Source: Halomonas elongata (lineage in GTDB: Bacteria; Pseudomonadota; Gammaproteobacteria; Pseudomonadales; Halomonadaceae). Taken from it: 36,352 nt of DNA. Made by a program: the position numbers and the translations under genes. The stretch is taken from positions 1-36,352 of the forward strand of contig NZ_JAJQTQ010000033.1 in assembly GCF_029081005.1 (NCBI RefSeq). The letters are read 5' to 3'. The notes under the pieces were generated by a model. It saw nothing but the letters and a program-made list of their open reading frames with translations, had not been told where the DNA came from and did not search any database. This document shows, piece by piece, positions 1-9,094 of the stretch. Position 1 is the stretch's first letter, and each line of letters opens with the position of its first letter.

Positions 1-66
1 GAAGCTCGAAGCTCGAAGCTCGAAGCTCGAAGCTCGAAGCTCGAAGCTCGAAGCTCGAAGCTCGAA
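1..66. repeat. Heptanucleotide tandem array, unit GAAGCTC
   Basis: Nine perfect copies of the 7-bp unit GAAGCTC plus a partial copy run from the window edge, so the array may extend further left. The same unit, written GCTCGAA, reappears at 4351-4378, and related heptamers occur at 106-168 and 36255-36352. A unit of 7 shifts reading frame and no ORF uses it here, so it is probably a non-coding slippage-prone array. Confidence 0.95.
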
Positions 67-105
67 GGCAGCATGAAAACCCAACGAGTGAGAATCAAGG
101 TTTTT

Positions 106-1045
<940 letters not shown>

Positions 1046-1132
1046 GCAAGACCCATTTTCATTCTGAGGGAATACCTATTCATCATCGCAATGGGCAGTA
1101 TGGCGCCACAACCATCATCGAGGGGAGTCACC
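1046..1132. promoter_or_regulatory. Divergent LysR / oxidoreductase intergenic region with a palindrome
   Basis: This 87-bp divergent spacer holds GAATACCTATTC (1070-1081), a 5-bp-arm palindrome. It overlaps a second dyad, ATTC-N5-GAAT (1061-1073). Overlapping dyads in a short divergent spacer suit a LysR operator. A GGGGAG Shine-Dalgarno (1121-1126) precedes the ATG at 1133. The operator role is inference. Confidence 0.45.
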
Positions 1133-1942
1133 ATGCGGATTCTGATCGTGCACTGCCATCCCGACCCGCATTCCTTCAACGCGGGCCTGACGACCTTGGC
1201 GGCCTCGACGCTCCGAGCACACGGCCACGATGTCGATATTTCCGATCTCTACGCCGAGGGCTTCGATCCGGTCGAGGGTCCCGCCCACTACCCACTGCGG
1301 GCACGGGCGGATGCCTTCTCGCCACTGACCGAACAGCGTCACGCCAGCGATACCGGCCGGCTGCCCACCGACGTGCAGCGCGAGATCGCGCGGCTCGAGC
1401 GGGCCGAGCTGGTGATCTTCCAGTTTCCGCTCTGGTGGCACGCCCAACCCGCCATGCTCAAGGGCTGGATGGATCGCGTTTTCGTCTACGGCGGGCTCTA
1501 CACCAGCCGGCGGCGCTATGACGAGGGGTACTTCCGCGGCCGACGCGCCCTCTGCTCGGTCACCACCGGGGGGCCGGCCGCCACCTTCGGCAAGGGCGGC
1601 CGCGGCGGCAACATCGACTGGCTGCTGTGGCCGGTACACTATTCGCTCTATTACATGGGCTTCGATGTCCTGCCGCCCTTCCTGGCGCACGGCATCCAGG
1701 GCGGCGGGCCCACCTACCAGAACAGCGAGCGTTTCGCGGCTCAACTGGAAGACGACAAGGCCCGTTGGGCCCAGCGCCTGACCGGCCTGGACGAGGATCG
1801 GCCACTGCCGTTCACCGGCTGGAATGACTGGGATGAACAGGGTGCCCTGAAGCCCGGCGTCGAAGGGTTCGATCCCTTCATCCAGTCGGGTGCCGGCCGC
1901 TGGGCGGCGAACCGGGAGCGTCATCTGCAAGGCAGCAGGTGA
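1133..1942 (+). CDS. NAD(P)H-dependent quinone oxidoreductase, flavodoxin-like fold
   Basis: 269 aa from the ATG at 1133, chosen because GGGGAG lies seven bases upstream and the first beta strand MRILIVHCHPDPHSFN starts there; an open frame upstream lacks family sequence. The flavodoxin_2 fold of NQO/MdaB/KefF-type reductases is recognised from the HCHPDPHSF flavin-phosphate loop and from FPLWWHAQPAMLKGWMDRVF at about residues 97-116, followed by the TTGGP loop. Such enzymes perform two-electron reduction of quinones with NAD(P)H in the cytosol, limiting redox cycling. It is longer than MdaB (about 190 aa), with a C-terminal extension of about 60 residues. Divergent from the LysR-type gene, its likely regulator. 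Substrate unknown. Confidence 0.9.
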   Translation: MRILIVHCHPDPHSFNAGLTTLAASTLRAHGHDVDISDLYAEGFDPVEGPAHYPLRARADAFSPLTEQRHASDTGRLPTDVQREIARLERAELVIFQFPLWWHAQPAMLKGWMDRVFVYGGLYTSRRRYDEGYFRGRRALCSVTTGGPAATFGKGGRGGNIDWLLWPVHYSLYYMGFDVLPPFLAHGIQGGGPTYQNSERFAAQLEDDKARWAQRLTGLDEDRPLPFTGWNDWDEQGALKPGVEGFDPFIQSGAGRWAANRERHLQGSR

Positions 1943-2000
1943 AGCAATGTCAGGCCAGGCATGATGATGGCGTGAGCCTCTGCTCGCCATCCGACGCTCG

Positions 2001-4172
2001 TTACTCCGCGTCTACCGGTTGACCGATTACCCTGGCGGCCTGGCGCAGCGGCACCAGTTGCTGACCGATCAGCGCGAGTTGGGTGCGCAACAACGGGGGA
2101 TCGCCCACTGCCGGCTCGGTATCCAGGGTGGCCAGCCTCGCCGAGAGCGTCTCATCCTCCTCGGCCACCGGCTCACGCTCGCTCAGGCCGCGTGCCAGCC
2201 TCCCCAGCGACGCCTCGATGGCCTCGGCCGCCGCTTCGACCGAGTCGTCGCATGACGCTTCCTGTTCGCCACGATGGGCTCCGAGGGCCGAGAGATAGTT
2301 GAGCAGCGTATGGGAGTGAAGCAGGAAACGCAGGCCGACATCGGCGTCTCGGCGAAAGAACTCCGGCTCCTGCAGCACATTGCCGAGCAGCGTCGAGAGC
2401 TCGGCATCGGCATTGTGGGCATTGCGTCGCGCCAGCCGATAGCCAAGATCGTCACGCTTGCCATGGCGATACTGGTCGATGATTGCGACGAGATAGGCCC
2501 GACTGGCCTCCAGGGTGGCCGCCGCCTGGTGGTGAAGCCGGCGTCCTTGCCAGTCGGGCAGGATCAGCAACACCGCCAGCCCCGCGATGCCAGCCCCCAG
2601 CAGGGTATCGAACAGGCGCGGCCAGATCAGCCCGAAGCCATCGCCCACCTGGTTGAAGCAACACAATACCATCAGGGTGATCGACGCCGTGGCAAGCAGG
2701 TAGCGTCGTCCACGCAGGGCGAAGAAGGCGACCCCGGCCAGCACCGCGATAGCCGTCTGGACCGACGCGGCGGGAAACAGGGTGATCAGCGCCCAGCCGG
2801 CTACCAGGCCGACCACCGTGCCCAGGATTCGCTGCCTCAGGAACCGCCGGGTGGCTCCGAAGCTGGGCCGACAGACGAAGAGGCTGGTCAGCAGAATCCA
2901 GTACCCCTGGGTGGGGTGGATCAGATGCAGTACGGCATAGCCCGCCAGCAGGGTCACGGTCAGGCGAACGGCGTGTCGGAATACCGCCGACCGGGGAGTC
3001 AACTGATCGAGGATGCGCTCCCCGATGTCCCGCATGCCTCGGGGCGTCCGGTCATAGAGTGCCGCATCCGACCTCGAGGTCGTGGTCTCGGGGTTGCTGG
3101 CACTGGCCAGGCACCGCTCCAGGGTCGCCAGGTTATCGGCCAGTGCGCTCAGGAAGGGAAGCAAGGTGCGCCATTCGGGGCGATCCTGTTCTTCGAGATG
3201 GGCAAACGAGGCATTGAGATCCTCCAGCGCCCGCTCGCTCCGTGCGTGCTCGAAGGAACGATTGAGCAAGAGCGAGCTGGCCAGGGCCCGACAGGCCTGC
3301 CCTTGCTGATCCAGCAGCCGCTGGGCACGGAACAGCACGTCATGATGGAAGAACGCCTCGGTCAGCTCCCCGTAGGGATAATGCGTCGAACTAGCACGCT
3401 CATGGATATCCTGGGCGATGAAGTAAAGCTGCAGATAGCGATCCAGCTTGCCGCTTCCTCGGGTTCCCTCCAGGCGGCGGAAGATCATTTCCTTGGCCTG
3501 GTTCAGCGCCTCGACCACGCGGCCATTCTGTCGAGCCAAGGCCAGGCGACGCTCCTCGACATCCAGGTCACGCAACGGCTCGAACAGCGCCGACTTGAGC
3601 GCCAGGTAGCGGCCCAGCTCGCGGAAGACACGCGCCAGGGATTGCTTGAGGGGCTGACGCGAGAAAAGCGCGCACCAGGCGACCGAGATCGCGCCATACC
3701 AGGCGGCGCCAGCCACCAGCAATGCCGGCTCGCGCCAGACGTCGCCCATGGCCGGATTGCCGCGATGCTCGAGGCTGATCATGGTGTAGATCGCCAGAAT
3801 CAGGGTAGCGCTGGCGATGGTCGCATAGCGCTGATTCACCGCACCGAGCATGGTCATGGCGAAGGCCGACAGCCCCAGTCCGAGGGCAAACCATCCGGGC
3901 TTGTCGAACAACAGCTCCACCGCCAGCGATGCCACCGTGAAGCAGCACAGGGTCACCAACAGGGCCCGTAGCCGGTCTCGCCAGTGGTCATCCGTCTCGG
4001 CCAGGGCACTGGCGATGATGCCCAGGAACAGCGGGATCAGGCTGTTCATGTCATCGCGCCACCAGCACAGAATGACGGTACCGGTCAGGGCAATGAAGAC
4101 ACGCAGGCTGTAGGCGAAGGACTCCAGGGTCCAGAGGCGACGCAGGGGTTGGGAGAGAAAAGGCGGCAGCAT
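2001..4172 (-). CDS. yccS: YccS-type FUSC family inner-membrane protein
   Basis: 723 aa, the usual size for the YccS branch of the fusaric-acid-resistance-like (FUSC) family. It shows the family layout: an N-terminal block of membrane segments (about residues 20-165), a soluble helical region (about 170-400), a second membrane block (about 405-520, with VLHLIHPTQGYWILLTSLFV) and a soluble C-terminal region. The role of YccS is not firmly established; relatives are aromatic-acid efflux proteins. It is transcribed alone, and a sigma-70-like promoter is visible at 4226-4253. The ATG at 4172 starts the typical N-terminus. Assigned from family pattern only. Confidence 0.9.
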   Translation of the reverse strand: MLPPFLSQPLRRLWTLESFAYSLRVFIALTGTVILCWWRDDMNSLIPLFLGIIASALAETDDHWRDRLRALLVTLCCFTVASLAVELLFDKPGWFALGLGLSAFAMTMLGAVNQRYATIASATLILAIYTMISLEHRGNPAMGDVWREPALLVAGAAWYGAISVAWCALFSRQPLKQSLARVFRELGRYLALKSALFEPLRDLDVEERRLALARQNGRVVEALNQAKEMIFRRLEGTRGSGKLDRYLQLYFIAQDIHERASSTHYPYGELTEAFFHHDVLFRAQRLLDQQGQACRALASSLLLNRSFEHARSERALEDLNASFAHLEEQDRPEWRTLLPFLSALADNLATLERCLASASNPETTTSRSDAALYDRTPRGMRDIGERILDQLTPRSAVFRHAVRLTVTLLAGYAVLHLIHPTQGYWILLTSLFVCRPSFGATRRFLRQRILGTVVGLVAGWALITLFPAASVQTAIAVLAGVAFFALRGRRYLLATASITLMVLCCFNQVGDGFGLIWPRLFDTLLGAGIAGLAVLLILPDWQGRRLHHQAAATLEASRAYLVAIIDQYRHGKRDDLGYRLARRNAHNADAELSTLLGNVLQEPEFFRRDADVGLRFLLHSHTLLNYLSALGAHRGEQEASCDDSVEAAAEAIEASLGRLARGLSEREPVAEEDETLSARLATLDTEPAVGDPPLLRTQLALIGQQLVPLRQAARVIGQPVDAE

Positions 4173-4225
4173 AGACTCCGTGACGGCATCGACGAGGGGG
4201 CAGAGCCCTTCAGCATTTAGACTTT

Positions 4226-4253
4226 AGTATAACGCCTGATGCCGAAATGTCCG
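4226..4253 (-). promoter_or_regulatory. Sigma-70-like promoter for yccS
   Basis: On the minus strand a -35-like CGGACA (4248-4253) and a -10 TATACT (4226-4231) are separated by 16 bp, about 50 bp upstream of the yccS ATG. Four of six -35 bases and five of six -10 bases match consensus. Confidence 0.5.
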
Positions 4254-4350
4254 AGTTCATCTCATCAACGGCCTGGCGAGACCCAAAGCATACGAGCGGC
4301 GAGATGCGAGATGCGAACCCCGACAACCGCCTCCAGAGCCGAAGCTCCCT

Positions 4351-4448
4351 GCTCGAAGCTCGAAGCTCGAAGCTCGAAGCTCGTGGCTCGTGGCTCGTGG
4401 CTCGTGGCTCGTGGCTCGTGGCTCGTGGCTCGTGGCTCGTGGCTCGTC
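4351..4448. repeat. Heptanucleotide tandem array, GCTCGAA then GCTCGTG
   Basis: Four GCTCGAA units (4351-4378) are followed by nine GCTCGTG units and a final GCTCGTC. The array abuts the TGA stop (4447-4449) of the small minus-strand gene, and GCTCGAA is the same unit as the array at the window start. It lies between that gene and the yccS promoter region; 4254-4350 otherwise shows nothing recognisable. Confidence 0.95.
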
Positions 4449-4803
4449 AGATATCGCGCAGCAACGTCTGCAGCCGGTTCAAGTCACCGGAATCGCCGAC
4501 CAGGCGAACCCGACCCGCCATCATCCCGTCGAGAAAGGCTTGCTGGGTCGGCTTGCGGAGGATACGTACCGCGGCGGCGGCATCCTCGAAACGCAGCTCC
4601 AGATCGAGATCCACCGGTAGGCCGGTGTCTGTCTCGATGCCTCTCGGCGACATCCGGTAATGACGGGCGATGGAGAGGTCCTCGGTGGCGATACCCCAGT
4701 CCAGCCCACGCATCTCGGTCAGGCGTTCACGGAATCGGGGCTTGCGGCGCAGGGCTCGCTTGAGCAGCACACCCAGCACCCACAACATCAATCGAAGCTT
4801 CAT
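4447..4803 (-). CDS. Small protein with SCP2-like C-terminal region
   Basis: 118 aa from the ATG at 4803; an upstream TTG at 4851 would add 16 non-conserved residues. The N-terminus MKLRLMLWVLGVLLKRALRR is a hydrophobic, positively charged segment that could anchor it to the membrane. The rest resembles an SCP2 sterol-carrier-like fold: a beta-rich part (VDLDLELRFEDAAAAVRIL) and the closing pattern QAFLDGMMAGRVRLVGDSGDL. SCP2-like domains bind lipids, but no ligand can be inferred. The stop codon directly abuts the heptamer array. It lies downstream of HU but is separated from it by a terminator-like hairpin. The assignment is tentative. Confidence 0.6.
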   Translation of the reverse strand: MKLRLMLWVLGVLLKRALRRKPRFRERLTEMRGLDWGIATEDLSIARHYRMSPRGIETDTGLPVDLDLELRFEDAAAAVRILRKPTQQAFLDGMMAGRVRLVGDSGDLNRLQTLLRDI

Positions 4804-4838
4804 GCAGGGGTATCCGAGGCTGGTTCGGAAGGGAAATT

Positions 4839-4865
4839 CACGGCCCACCAAGATGGAGGGCCGTG
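4839..4865 (-). terminator. Intrinsic-terminator-like hairpin after HU
   Basis: A perfect 8-bp stem, CACGGCCC (4839-4846) and GGGCCGTG (4858-4865), with an 11-nt loop, starts 13 nt after the HU stop. The following minus-strand bases TGAATTTCCC hold only a short U stretch, so termination may be partial. Confidence 0.6.
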
Positions 4866-4878
4866 CCGGGACGGGTCA

Positions 4879-5157
4879 TTACTTGTTGGTGACAGCGTCC
4901 TTGAGCCCCTTGCCCGGCTTGAAAGCCACCGTCTTGCTGGCCGGGATGGTCAGCGGCTTACCGGTCTGGGGGTTCTTGCCGGTGCGGGCGGCTCGCTCGC
5001 GCACGGTGAAGGTTCCAAAACCGATCAATGCAACATCCTTCCCATCGGACACACTGCCGGTGATCTCATCGAGAATGACATTGAGTACCTGACTAGCCTT
5101 GTCCTTGGATAGATCGGCACGCTCGGCAATCGCCGCGGCGAGTTCTGGTTTGCGCAT
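4879..5157 (-). CDS. HU family nucleoid DNA-binding protein
   Basis: 92 aa, the standard HU length. Typical sequence runs throughout: an N-terminal helical dimerisation region (MRKPELAAAIAERADLSK), the core GFGTFTVRERAARTGKNPQT with its conserved FGTF turn, the beta-arm motif RTGKNPQTGKPLTIPASKTV containing the intercalating proline, and the KPGKGLKDAV tail. It binds and bends DNA without sequence specificity and organises the nucleoid. The start at 5157 is fixed by a strong AAGGAGG Shine-Dalgarno seven bases upstream; a longer open frame to 5316 is non-conserved. It appears monocistronic, with a hairpin after the stop. Sequence cannot firmly separate HU-alpha from HU-beta. Confidence 0.97.
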   Translation of the reverse strand: MRKPELAAAIAERADLSKDKASQVLNVILDEITGSVSDGKDVALIGFGTFTVRERAARTGKNPQTGKPLTIPASKTVAFKPGKGLKDAVTNK

Positions 5158-5381
5158 ACAGCCCTCCTTGTTTGACATCCTACCGGTGTCGGCCCACCGG
5201 CACTCTTGTTCTTCGGTTCTTCGCTCATGGATCTCCGACTCCGCCCACCGACTGACTCTCGGTGACCCTGTCCACAAGGACCCGAGCCCCATGGGCGAAA
5301 GCCGCGTTGGCGACACAACAACGGTGCCCGCTCACAACGGCCGACAACCGGTGACACCGGGTGGCGCCGTCGTCGACGACT

Positions 5382-6542
5382 CTAGCCTAGCAACGGCGGA
5401 GCGATCCGCGCCAGTTCGACTTTCCGACGTACCTGGCTTCCCGTCAACGCAAATCCGATCAAACGTCTGTCCTCGTCTTCGGCCAGGGCGCTCAGATCCC
5501 GGCCCTCGCCCTCGATACGCCAGCGCGCCGGCGTTTCCCGGGGCGGCAGCGAAACCACCGGCAGCAGCGGCGTCTTCACCAGTACCGGCCAGGGCCCATA
5601 GTGCACGGCGGTGGGCGTGCCGGCCAGCGTTGCCGCCAGCGCCCTGGCGCTGGCCTGCAGCGGTTGAACGTACATGGCGTTGAGTCCATCGACACAGGCC
5701 ACATCCCCCAGGGCGTGGACACCCGGCACCGAGGTGGCGAGATAACGATCGGTGCGTATCCCCTCGGGAGCGACCGACAGTCCCGCCGCCTCGGCGAGTT
5801 CGCTGCGCGGTCGCAGCCCGGTAGCCACCAGCACCAGGTCGGCCTCGAGGCCGGCACCATCGTCGAGGGTCACGCCCACCCGGGCACCGTCATCGGCCAG
5901 TTCGACCACGCTGCGCCCCGTCCGCAGCGCGATACCGGCCTCGACGAAGGCCTCACCGAGGGCATGCCCCAGAGGCGTCGGCAACAGACGCGGTAGGGGC
6001 GCGGATTCCGGCGCGATCATCTCGACGGCATGCCCTCCGGCGGTCAGATCGTTGGCATACTCGCACCCCACCAGGCCGATGCCGACGACGGCGACCCTCG
6101 CCGGCCTGCCCAATGCCGCCAGAGCGGCGTGGAAGGCACGATAATCATCGAGATCATTGATGGTGAAGACCCGCCCGGCCAGGACCTCGGGAATGGCGAA
6201 GGGCGGTGTGGGGACGGCCCCGGTGGCCAGCACCAGCTCGTCATAGGGCAGGCGCTCGGCACCGATGCTCAAATGGCGCGCCGCCGGGTCGATGGCATCG
6301 ACTCGAGTCCGGGTTCGCACGACCACATCGAGCGCCTCGGCGACCTCGAAAGCAGAGCGACTGGCCAGACGCTCGGGGGGCAGGCGCTTGGAGAAGCCGG
6401 TGGACAGCATCGGCTTGGAGTAGTCGTCACCGCTGTCGGCGGTAATCAGCGTGATCGGCCGCTCCGGCTGCAGGGTACGCAACTGGCGCACCAGGCCGAG
6501 ACCGGCCATGCCGGAGCCGATAAGGGTCAGGGGAGCGGTCAT
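5382..6542 (-). CDS. FAD-dependent NAD(P)H rubredoxin-reductase-like enzyme
   Basis: 386 aa. The start is the ATG at 6542, with GAGGA seven bases upstream, placing the FAD-binding GSGMAGLGLVRQLR right at the N-terminus. A second Rossmann motif, VVGIGLVGCEYANDL, binds NAD(P)H, and the ALGDVA signature binds the FAD flavin. The order FAD, NAD, FAD, C-terminal cap is that of the pyridine-nucleotide-disulphide oxidoreductase class I family without a redox-active CxxxxC, as in rubredoxin-NAD+ reductase. Such enzymes pass electrons from NAD(P)H to rubredoxin or a small ferredoxin. No rubredoxin gene lies in the window. It is divergent from ubiC with a 102-bp spacer. Nitrite-reductase-type or nitric-oxide-reductase-type homologues are alternatives. 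Confidence 0.85.
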   Translation of the reverse strand: MTAPLTLIGSGMAGLGLVRQLRTLQPERPITLITADSGDDYSKPMLSTGFSKRLPPERLASRSAFEVAEALDVVVRTRTRVDAIDPAARHLSIGAERLPYDELVLATGAVPTPPFAIPEVLAGRVFTINDLDDYRAFHAALAALGRPARVAVVGIGLVGCEYANDLTAGGHAVEMIAPESAPLPRLLPTPLGHALGEAFVEAGIALRTGRSVVELADDGARVGVTLDDGAGLEADLVLVATGLRPRSELAEAAGLSVAPEGIRTDRYLATSVPGVHALGDVACVDGLNAMYVQPLQASARALAATLAGTPTAVHYGPWPVLVKTPLLPVVSLPPRETPARWRIEGEGRDLSALAEDEDRRLIGFALTGSQVRRKVELARIAPPLLG

Positions 6543-6601
6543 GGAAATCCTCGTTGCACGGGCCGCCATGGCCCACCGCGGAGCGGAATATCGACCCGCC
6601 A

Positions 6602-6610
6602 TGGTACACT
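6602..6610 (+). promoter_or_regulatory. Extended -10 element upstream of ubiC
   Basis: TGGTACACT reads as an extended -10 (TG-N-TACACT), 34 bp before the proposed ubiC TTG start. No convincing -35 is seen, consistent with extended -10 promoters. Confidence 0.4.
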
Positions 6611-6644
6611 AGCCGCCCCCAGGATTGGACGCGGAGAGCACGAA

Positions 6645-7184
6645 TTGCGCAACGGCCCATCACTCGAACCTCGATGGCGCCCCCTGGCGGCTGCCCGTCC
6701 GGACATGAGCCCCGTTTGGTGGGAGTGGCTGGCCACCCGGGACTCGCTGACCGAACGATTGATCGACGCCGGCCAGCCGCGCCACTTCCGGGTTCGGTTA
6801 CTCGATCAACGCCATGGCTACCCGAATCGCGACGAGGCCCGGGCACTGGGCCTGGCGACGCACCGCCTCGCCTGGGTACGCGAAGTGGCACTGTGCCTCG
6901 ACGAACGCCCCTGGGTCATGGCCCGCTCGGTGGCTCCGCTGACCTCTTCTCATGGCCAGCACCGGCTGGAACGGCTCGGCGAACGGTCCATGGGCAGCTG
7001 GCTGTTCCGCCAACCGGATCTCGAGCGCGGCCCGATCGAGATCTGCGCGAGCCCGGGCCCCTTCCAGGACGCCGAGGGCCCCTGGGGGCGTCGCTCGGTG
7101 CTGCGACACGACCGCTTGACGGTGCTCGTCCAGGAATTCTTTCAGCAGGCCATGGTGGATGATCTTGGCTTGCCTTCACGTTAA
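6645..7184 (+). CDS. ubiC: Chorismate pyruvate-lyase (ubiquinone biosynthesis, step 1)
   Basis: 179 aa. UbiC splits chorismate into 4-hydroxybenzoate and pyruvate, the first committed step of ubiquinone synthesis, in the cytosol. Family sequence starts with RWRPL, continues through WWEWLATRDSLTERL, then WVREVALCLDERPWVMARSV and GPWGRRSVLRH, and ends FFQQAM. E. coli UbiC is 165 aa. The start is not an internal ATG (6705), which would remove the conserved RWRPL segment; the best start is TTG at 6645, with GGAG (6632-6635) nine bases upstream. It precedes ubiA, the next enzyme of the pathway, by a 202-bp spacer, so the two may have separate promoters. The product assignment is secure and the start is less so. 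Confidence 0.92.
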   Translation: MRNGPSLEPRWRPLAAARPDMSPVWWEWLATRDSLTERLIDAGQPRHFRVRLLDQRHGYPNRDEARALGLATHRLAWVREVALCLDERPWVMARSVAPLTSSHGQHRLERLGERSMGSWLFRQPDLERGPIEICASPGPFQDAEGPWGRRSVLRHDRLTVLVQEFFQQAMVDDLGLPSR

Positions 7185-7386
7185 GAAAACACTGATTTAT
7201 TACTGCGCTCGATAGCCTGGCCGCCGGCGGTACTCGCGCGCGAGCCCGGTCAAATCCTCATTTACTATCGTGTAAACTGCGGTTATTGCGTTCCGGCGAC
7301 GAACCAGTCTCTCGTCGCTCGCGACATAAATCAGCGCTTCCTTAGGCTAAGAACTTTCAGAAACCGACCGCGACAAGGCCTCCTCC
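7185..7386. other. ubiC-ubiA spacer with palindromes
   Basis: No gene is seen in this 202-bp spacer. It contains the perfect palindromes CCGCCGGCGG (7221-7230) and CTCGCGCGCGAG (7233-7244) close together, and a dyad TTTAC-N6-GTAAA (7261-7276). The first pair could form a GC-rich hairpin after ubiC but has no U-tract. The AT-rich dyad lies where a ubiA promoter or operator would be expected. Function is unproven. Confidence 0.4.
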
Positions 7387-8295
7387 ATGCGAGAGAACCT
7401 GATGGATTCATCCCTGATGCGCCCTTCCGGGCTGGCCCGACTGCCCGACTTCCTGCACCTCACTCGCCTCGACCGCCCCATCGGCACCTGGCTGCTGATG
7501 TGGCCGACCCTCTGGGCACTGTGGATGGCCGCCCAGGGCGTTCCCGAGCGCAGGATCGTGCTGGTCTTCGTCGCCGGCGTCTATCTGATGCGCGCCGCGG
7601 GCTGCGTGGTCAACGATTACGCCGACCGCCATTTCGACGGCCACGTCAAACGCACCCGCAACCGGCCCCTGGCCACGGGGCGAATCAGCGAGCGGGAAGC
7701 CAAGGGCCTCTTCGTGACCCTGGTACTGCTCGCCTTCGCCCTGGTGTGGCTCACCAACCCCTTCACGGTGATGCTGTCGGTCGGCGGCGTCTTCCTGGCC
7801 TTCATCTATCCCTTCATGAAGCGCTATACCCACCTGCCCCAGGTCTTCCTGGGGGCGGCCTTCTCCTGGGGCATTCCCATGGCGTTCGGCGCGGTGCTCG
7901 GCCACATTCCCGCCGAGGCCTGGCTGCTGCTGGCCGCCAACGTGGCCTGGACCGTGGCCTATGACACCGAATATGCCATGGTCGACCGGGACGACGATCT
8001 GAAGATCGGCATCAAGTCCACCGCCGTCCTGTTCGGCCGCGCCGACAAGCTGATGATCGGCCTGCTGCAGCTGGTCACTCTGACGCTGCTGGCCTGGGTG
8101 GGTCACTCCCTGGGCCTGGGCCTGTTCTTCTGGCTGGGGCTCGCCGCCATGGCGGCGACCTTCGTGCACCAGCAGCGCCTGATTCGTGGCCGGGATCGCG
8201 ACCGCTGCTTCCAGGCGTTTCTCAACAATCACTGGTCGGGCCTGCTGGTGTTCGCCGGTATCGGGCTGTCCTGGTGGCCATCGTTCGGCGGCTGA
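7387..8295 (+). CDS. ubiA: 4-hydroxybenzoate polyprenyltransferase (ubiquinone biosynthesis, step 2)
   Basis: 302 aa integral membrane protein with about eight to nine hydrophobic segments. UbiA attaches the polyprenyl side chain to 4-hydroxybenzoate, the product of the adjacent ubiC. Both Mg2+-diphosphate-binding aspartate motifs are present: [15 protein letters not shown] (residues 76-90) and [13 protein letters not shown] (192-204). [11 protein letters not shown] and [10 protein letters not shown] are further family hallmarks. The ATG at 7387 is used, though a second in-frame ATG (7402) is possible because the first residues are not conserved. The end of ubiA lies just upstream of the Pho boxes of phoB. 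Confidence 0.95.
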   Translation: MRENLMDSSLMRPSGLARLPDFLHLTRLDRPIGTWLLMWPTLWALWMAAQGVPERRIVLVFVAGVYLMRAAGCVVNDYADRHFDGHVKRTRNRPLATGRISEREAKGLFVTLVLLAFALVWLTNPFTVMLSVGGVFLAFIYPFMKRYTHLPQVFLGAAFSWGIPMAFGAVLGHIPAEAWLLLAANVAWTVAYDTEYAMVDRDDDLKIGIKSTAVLFGRADKLMIGLLQLVTLTLLAWVGHSLGLGLFFWLGLAAMAATFVHQQRLIRGRDRDRCFQAFLNNHWSGLLVFAGIGLSWWPSFGG

Positions 8296-8328
8296 CATCA
8301 TCATGAACGGGCAGGCGACAAGGCGCGA

Positions 8329-8379
8329 CTGTCACGGTATTGTCATAAGGAAATGCTGTCATCGTCACCGACTTGTCAT
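8329..8379 (+). promoter_or_regulatory. Pho box array upstream of phoB
   Basis: Heptamers resembling the PhoB half-site CTGTCAT lie on one 11-bp register: CTGTCAC (8329), TTGTCAT (8340), a poor unit AAATGCT (8351), TCGTCAC (8362) and TTGTCAT (8373). An additional CTGTCAT (8356) is out of register. PhoB dimers bind such direct repeats, so autoregulation of phoB-phoR under phosphate starvation is expected. The array ends 24 bp before the phoB ATG. Confidence 0.85.
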
Positions 8380-8403
8380 TGACCTTGACCATGAGGCCCC
8401 GGG

Positions 8404-9093
<690 letters not shown>

Positions 9094-9094
9094 C

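Noticed and set aside
2274..3971. A 565-codon plus-strand open frame opposite yccS
   Set aside because: Antisense shadow; the minus strand encodes a full-length YccS.
5025..5357. A minus-strand ORF starting MSEEPKNK upstream of HU
   Set aside because: It runs through the HU Shine-Dalgarno and coding region in another frame and resembles no family.
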